Source: Actinomycetes bacterium
GTDB lineage: Bacteria > Actinomycetota > Acidimicrobiia > Acidimicrobiales > RAAP-2
Reading direction: 5' to 3'
Assembly: GCA_021799615.1 (NCBI GenBank)
Contig: JAJZAC010000017.1
Coordinates: 1 to 35,291, forward strand
DNA: 35,291 nt
Below, in pieces: positions 32,737 to 35,291 of this stretch. A model generated the notes under the pieces. It was given only the letters and a program-made list of their open reading frames with translations, did no database searches and was not told the origin of the DNA. The position numbers were made by a program, and so were the translations under genes. Numbering within the stretch: the stretch's first letter is position 1; the number at the start of each line of letters is the position of its first letter.

Positions 32737-33362
32737 CCGAGGACCTCCTCCACCACCTCGTCCACCGTCCGTCCCGTCGTGTCGACCACCCGGGCGCCGT
32801 CCGCCACCTCCAGGGGGGAGGCGGCCCGGGTGGAGTCGATGGCGTCGCGCCGGGCGAGTGCCGCCGCGCCCTCCTCGTGCCGCCGCCGGGCCCGTTCCTC
32901 GGGCGAGGCCGTCAGGTAGACCTTGAGGTCGGCGTGGGGAAGCACCACCGACCCGATGTCGCGTCCCTCGACGACCCCGCCACCCCGCTCCGCGACCCAC
33001 CGTCGCTGGCGGTCAACCAGCTCGGTCCGCACCTCGGCGGTGGCGGCCACGGCCGAGACGGCCCGGCTGACCTCGGGGCTGCGGATCGCCTCCGTCACGT
33101 CCTCGCCGTCGGCCGTCACCCGTTCCCCCACGTCGATGGCCAGCGACCGGGCCAGGTCGGCCACCGGCTCGCCTGCCGCCGGGTCGAGGCCGGCACGGAG
33201 CGCGGCCCAGGCCACCGCCCGGTACATGGCGCCCGTGTCGAGCCGTTCCACCCCGAGCCGGGCGGCCAGGGCCCGCGACACGGTCGACTTCCCCGAGCCG
33301 GCCGGGCCGTCGATGGCGACCACCGGGCTGTGCCCCCCGCTCACCCGCCCGTTCCCGCTCAC
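32727..33362 (-). CDS. cmk: Cytidylate kinase
   Basis: Phosphorylates CMP and dCMP to the diphosphates using ATP. 211 residues from GTG 33362, which overlaps the aroA stop by 4 bp. P-loop GPAGSGKST at 19-27; LDTGAMYRAVAW (about 37-48) and VVEGRDIGSVVLPHADLKVYL (about 132-152), then RRHEE, are diagnostic. The open frame extends upstream to 33461 but that part overlaps aroA in another frame and lacks similarity. The aroA-cmk-plsC arrangement of small overlaps indicates a single operon. Confidence 0.95.
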   Translation of the reverse strand: MSGNGRVSGGHSPVVAIDGPAGSGKSTVSRALAARLGVERLDTGAMYRAVAWAALRAGLDPAAGEPVADLARSLAIDVGERVTADGEDVTEAIRSPEVSRAVSAVAATAEVRTELVDRQRRWVAERGGGVVEGRDIGSVVLPHADLKVYLTASPEERARRRHEEGAAALARRDAIDSTRAASPLEVADGARVVDTTGRTVDEVVEEVLGWL

Positions 33363-34693
33363 CCGGGCGCTCCCGCCCGCCGGGTGCCGTCGTCCACCCG
33401 GCCACCCAGGGTTCGGGCTGCCGCGGCGAACCCGGGATAGCTGGTCGCCACGACGTCCCACCCCTCGATCAGGGTCGCTCCCCCACCCGGACAGGCCAGG
33501 CCGGCCACGGCACCGGCCATGGCCAGACGGTGGTCACCGCGGGGGTCCACGGTTGCCGGACGCAGGGCGGCGTCGCCGTCGACGACGAGGTCGTCGCCCT
33601 CCGCCCTGGCACCGGCGCCGAAGGCTGCCAGTAGGGCGACCGTCCCCGCCAACCGGTCGGACTCCTTCACCCGGAGCTCGCCGGCGTCGCGGAACCGGGT
33701 CGGCCCGTGGGCCACCGCCGCCGCCACGGCCAGGATGGGGATCTCGTCGAGGGAGGGGATCTCGGCGGCCTCCACCACCGTCCCCACCAGGGGGCCGGCG
33801 GCGGCCCGGAGGGTGCCGGCCGCGCCATGCCCCGGCTCGGCGTCGACGCGGCCGCCCATGCGCCGGAGCACCTCGACGAAGCCGGTGCGTTCGGGCGCCA
33901 GCGTGACACCGGGCACCTCGACGGCGCTGCCGGGGACCACGACCGCCGCCACCACCCAGAAGGCGGCCTGCGACGGGTCGCCGGGGACGTCGAAACGGCC
34001 GGGCCGGAGGGGTGACGGCCGGAGACGGATCCGCCGGCCGGGTCCGACCTGCTCCACGGCGATGTCGGCTCCCGCCGCCGCCAGCAGCTCCTCGGTGTGG
34101 GCCCGGGTGACGACGCGCTCGACGACCACCGTCTCGCCGGATGCGACCAGACCGGCCAGCAGCACGGCCGACTTCACCTGGGCGCTGGGCACGGGGACCT
34201 CGTACTCGATCCCGACGAGGGGTCCCCCGTGCACGGTGATGGGTGGCAGGCAGCGCGGTCCCCGCCCGTCGACCCGGGCACCCATCAGTGCCAGAGGTCG
34301 GGCGATGCGGTCCATGGGCCGACTGGACAGCGACTCGTCACCGGCGAGCACGGTGGCGCCCGGCAGGCCGGCGGCCACACCGGCCAGCAGCCGCATGCCC
34401 GTGCCCGAATTGCCGCAGTCGACGGGGGCGGGCGGTGGCGCGAGGCGTCCCCGCCCACCTTCCACGACGACGGAACCGCCGGCGTCCGACACCGACGCCC
34501 CCAGCGCGGCCACCGCCTGGCGGGTGCGGCGAACGTCGTCCCCGGCCGACAGACCGTGGATGGTCGAGCGGCCGTCGGCCAGGGCGGCGACGAGGAGGGC
34601 CCGGTGCGAGATCGACTTGTCGCCCGGCACGGCGATCGTCCCGACGAGCGCCTGCCCGCCGGTGACCCGGCACCGCCCGGTCCCACCGGTCAT
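33359..34693 (-). CDS. aroA: 3-phosphoshikimate 1-carboxyvinyltransferase (EPSP synthase)
   Basis: Sixth step of the shikimate pathway: phosphoenolpyruvate plus shikimate-3-phosphate gives EPSP. 444 residues from ATG 34693, overlapping the tyrA stop by 4 bp. Signatures: VPGDKSISHRALL (22-34, with the PEP-binding Lys26), DCGNSGTGMRLLAG (about 92-105), SAQVKSAVLLAGL, PGDPSQAAFW and the RVKESDRLAG motif. The class I or class II type is not decided here. The start is earlier (34750) in the open frame but unsupported. Confidence 0.96.
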   Translation of the reverse strand: MTGGTGRCRVTGGQALVGTIAVPGDKSISHRALLVAALADGRSTIHGLSAGDDVRRTRQAVAALGASVSDAGGSVVVEGGRGRLAPPPAPVDCGNSGTGMRLLAGVAAGLPGATVLAGDESLSSRPMDRIARPLALMGARVDGRGPRCLPPITVHGGPLVGIEYEVPVPSAQVKSAVLLAGLVASGETVVVERVVTRAHTEELLAAAGADIAVEQVGPGRRIRLRPSPLRPGRFDVPGDPSQAAFWVVAAVVVPGSAVEVPGVTLAPERTGFVEVLRRMGGRVDAEPGHGAAGTLRAAAGPLVGTVVEAAEIPSLDEIPILAVAAAVAHGPTRFRDAGELRVKESDRLAGTVALLAAFGAGARAEGDDLVVDGDAALRPATVDPRGDHRLAMAGAVAGLACPGGGATLIEGWDVVATSYPGFAAAARTLGGRVDDGTRRAGAPG

Positions 34694-35291
34694 CTGGCGC
34701 CGACCGTGGTGTGGGCGGCCCGGTAGCCGCGCCCGGCGAGCGCCTGGCACAGCCGGGGCGCGTCGTCGTCCGGGGTGACGAGGACCAGGACGCCCCGGTC
34801 CCCCTCCACCGAATGGGCGATCTCCAGGTCGGCGATGTTGATGCCGAGCTCGGCGGCCAGCGTGGTCACCTCGGCAACGGCACCGGGGTCGTCGCGGACG
34901 GGAACCCGCACCTCGGCCAGGCGGTCGGGGGCCTCGGCCCGCACCCCGAGGGCCCGCCTCGCCACCGCGGCCCGCCCCAGCACCTCGAGGAGCTCCGCCC
35001 GGTCGGCGCCCGCCACCCGGCGGCGCATGTCGCCCAGCGCGTCGATCAGCCGGTCCAGCGTGTCGACGATGGCGCCGGCGTTGTCGACACAGATGTCCGG
35101 CCAGATCCCCGGCTGACCGGCGGCGATCCGCGTCATGTCCCGGAACCCGCCGGCCGCCAGGCGTAGCAGGGCGGCGTGCTCCACCGCCTGCTCGGCGGCC
35201 AGGTTCATGAGGGTCGCCGCCGTCAGGTGGGGCACGTGGGACACCGTCGCCACCAGTTCGTCGTGGCCGGCCGGGGACAGCTCGAGGACGT
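34690..35291 (-). CDS. Prephenate dehydrogenase, C-terminal part with ACT domain (5' end beyond window)
   Basis: The last 200 codons of a gene that continues past the right end of the window. The helical dimerisation region of TyrA is seen: ELVATVSHVPHLTAATLMN, then GGFRDMTRIAAGQPGIWPDI. The C-terminal part (about the last 75 residues, VRVPVRDDPGAVAEVTTLA, INIADLEIAHS) is an ACT domain, which usually binds an aromatic amino acid for feedback control. The NAD-binding domain is off-window. First visible gene of the tyrA-aroA-cmk-plsC operon; its stop overlaps aroA by 4 bp. Together with aroA it supports tyrosine synthesis. Confidence 0.92.
   Translation of the reverse strand, partial: VLELSPAGHDELVATVSHVPHLTAATLMNLAAEQAVEHAALLRLAAGGFRDMTRIAAGQPGIWPDICVDNAGAIVDTLDRLIDALGDMRRRVAGADRAELLEVLGRAAVARRALGVRAEAPDRLAEVRVPVRDDPGAVAEVTTLAAELGINIADLEIAHSVEGDRGVLVLVTPDDDAPRLCQALAGRGYRAAHTTVGAR

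Noticed and set aside
33363-33461. N-terminal extension of cmk
   Set aside because: It overlaps aroA in another frame; the GTGA overlap at 33362 gives the normal family length.

Overview
This is a GC-rich, gene-dense bacterial chromosome segment, most likely from an actinobacterium and probably of class Acidimicrobiia or a close relative. This is an inference from several clues. Start codons are often GTG. Several proteins resemble enzymes typical of actinobacteria: a Rv1284-like beta-carbonic anhydrase, an MhuD-like heme-degrading enzyme, a Rv1830/ResR-like MerR regulator, a Rv2466c-like DsbA-family protein and a Ddn-like deazaflavin (F420) family protein. Two proteins carry motifs I associate with this lineage: GWW..DGKW.PPE, and GGVFAFG repeats in a secreted protein. 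No rRNA, CRISPR array, phage or insertion sequence was seen. One tRNA (Pro-GGG) is present.

Layout. 1-5.7 kb: a truncated Arg/Gly-rich hypothetical gene, a membrane-anchored HtrA-type protease, a beta-carbonic anhydrase overlapping a nitroreductase, a small zinc-ribbon gene, an alpha/beta hydrolase, a two-CBS protein and an unknown gene. 6-8 kb: a class II aldolase-like protein and a SCO1/SenC lipoprotein. 7.7-12.1 kb, minus strand: a compact operon gcvT-gcvPA-gcvPB plus a Ddn-like gene, which encodes the T and P proteins of the glycine cleavage system. gcvH is not in the window. 12.2-13.1 kb: a ResR-like MerR gene coupled to a small PD-(D/E)XK-like protein. 13.3-14.3 kb: an MhuD-like gene overlapping a DUF2889 gene. 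14.3-16.2 kb: a TetR regulator and a membrane fatty acyl desaturase that overlap, with a palindrome at the TetR start. 16.3-19.4 kb: a hydrolase diverging from a 740-residue secreted repeat protein. 19.4-21.7 kb: a DsbA-family protein lacking the second active-site Cys, and a UbiB/ABC1 kinase-like protein. 22-25.5 kb: a Pro/Glu-repeat protein, an acyltransferase, a decayed secreted-protein remnant and a small hypothetical gene. 25.5-29.4 kb, minus strand: tRNA-Pro, a gamma-carbonic-anhydrase-like protein, a zinc-ribbon membrane protein, der and a DUF512 radical-SAM/PDZ protein. 29.5-32 kb, plus strand: ispH, an HD-domain protein and a GT2 glycosyltransferase. 32-35.3 kb, minus strand: a tyrA(partial)-aroA-cmk-plsC operon joined by short overlaps.

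Most of the window is housekeeping metabolism: one-carbon/glycine, aromatic amino acids, nucleotides, isoprenoids, lipids and ribosome assembly. Tight ATGA/GTGA overlaps suggest translational coupling. At least six genes have a TANNNT -10-like hexamer 6-8 nt before the start codon, which suggests leaderless mRNAs. I found no clear new defence or mobile system. The points most worth following up are the nuclease-fold partner of the MerR regulator, the CPWA DsbA-like protein, the Cys-stapled propeller protein, the Pro/Glu-repeat protein and the gamma-carbonic anhydrase with an altered metal site.
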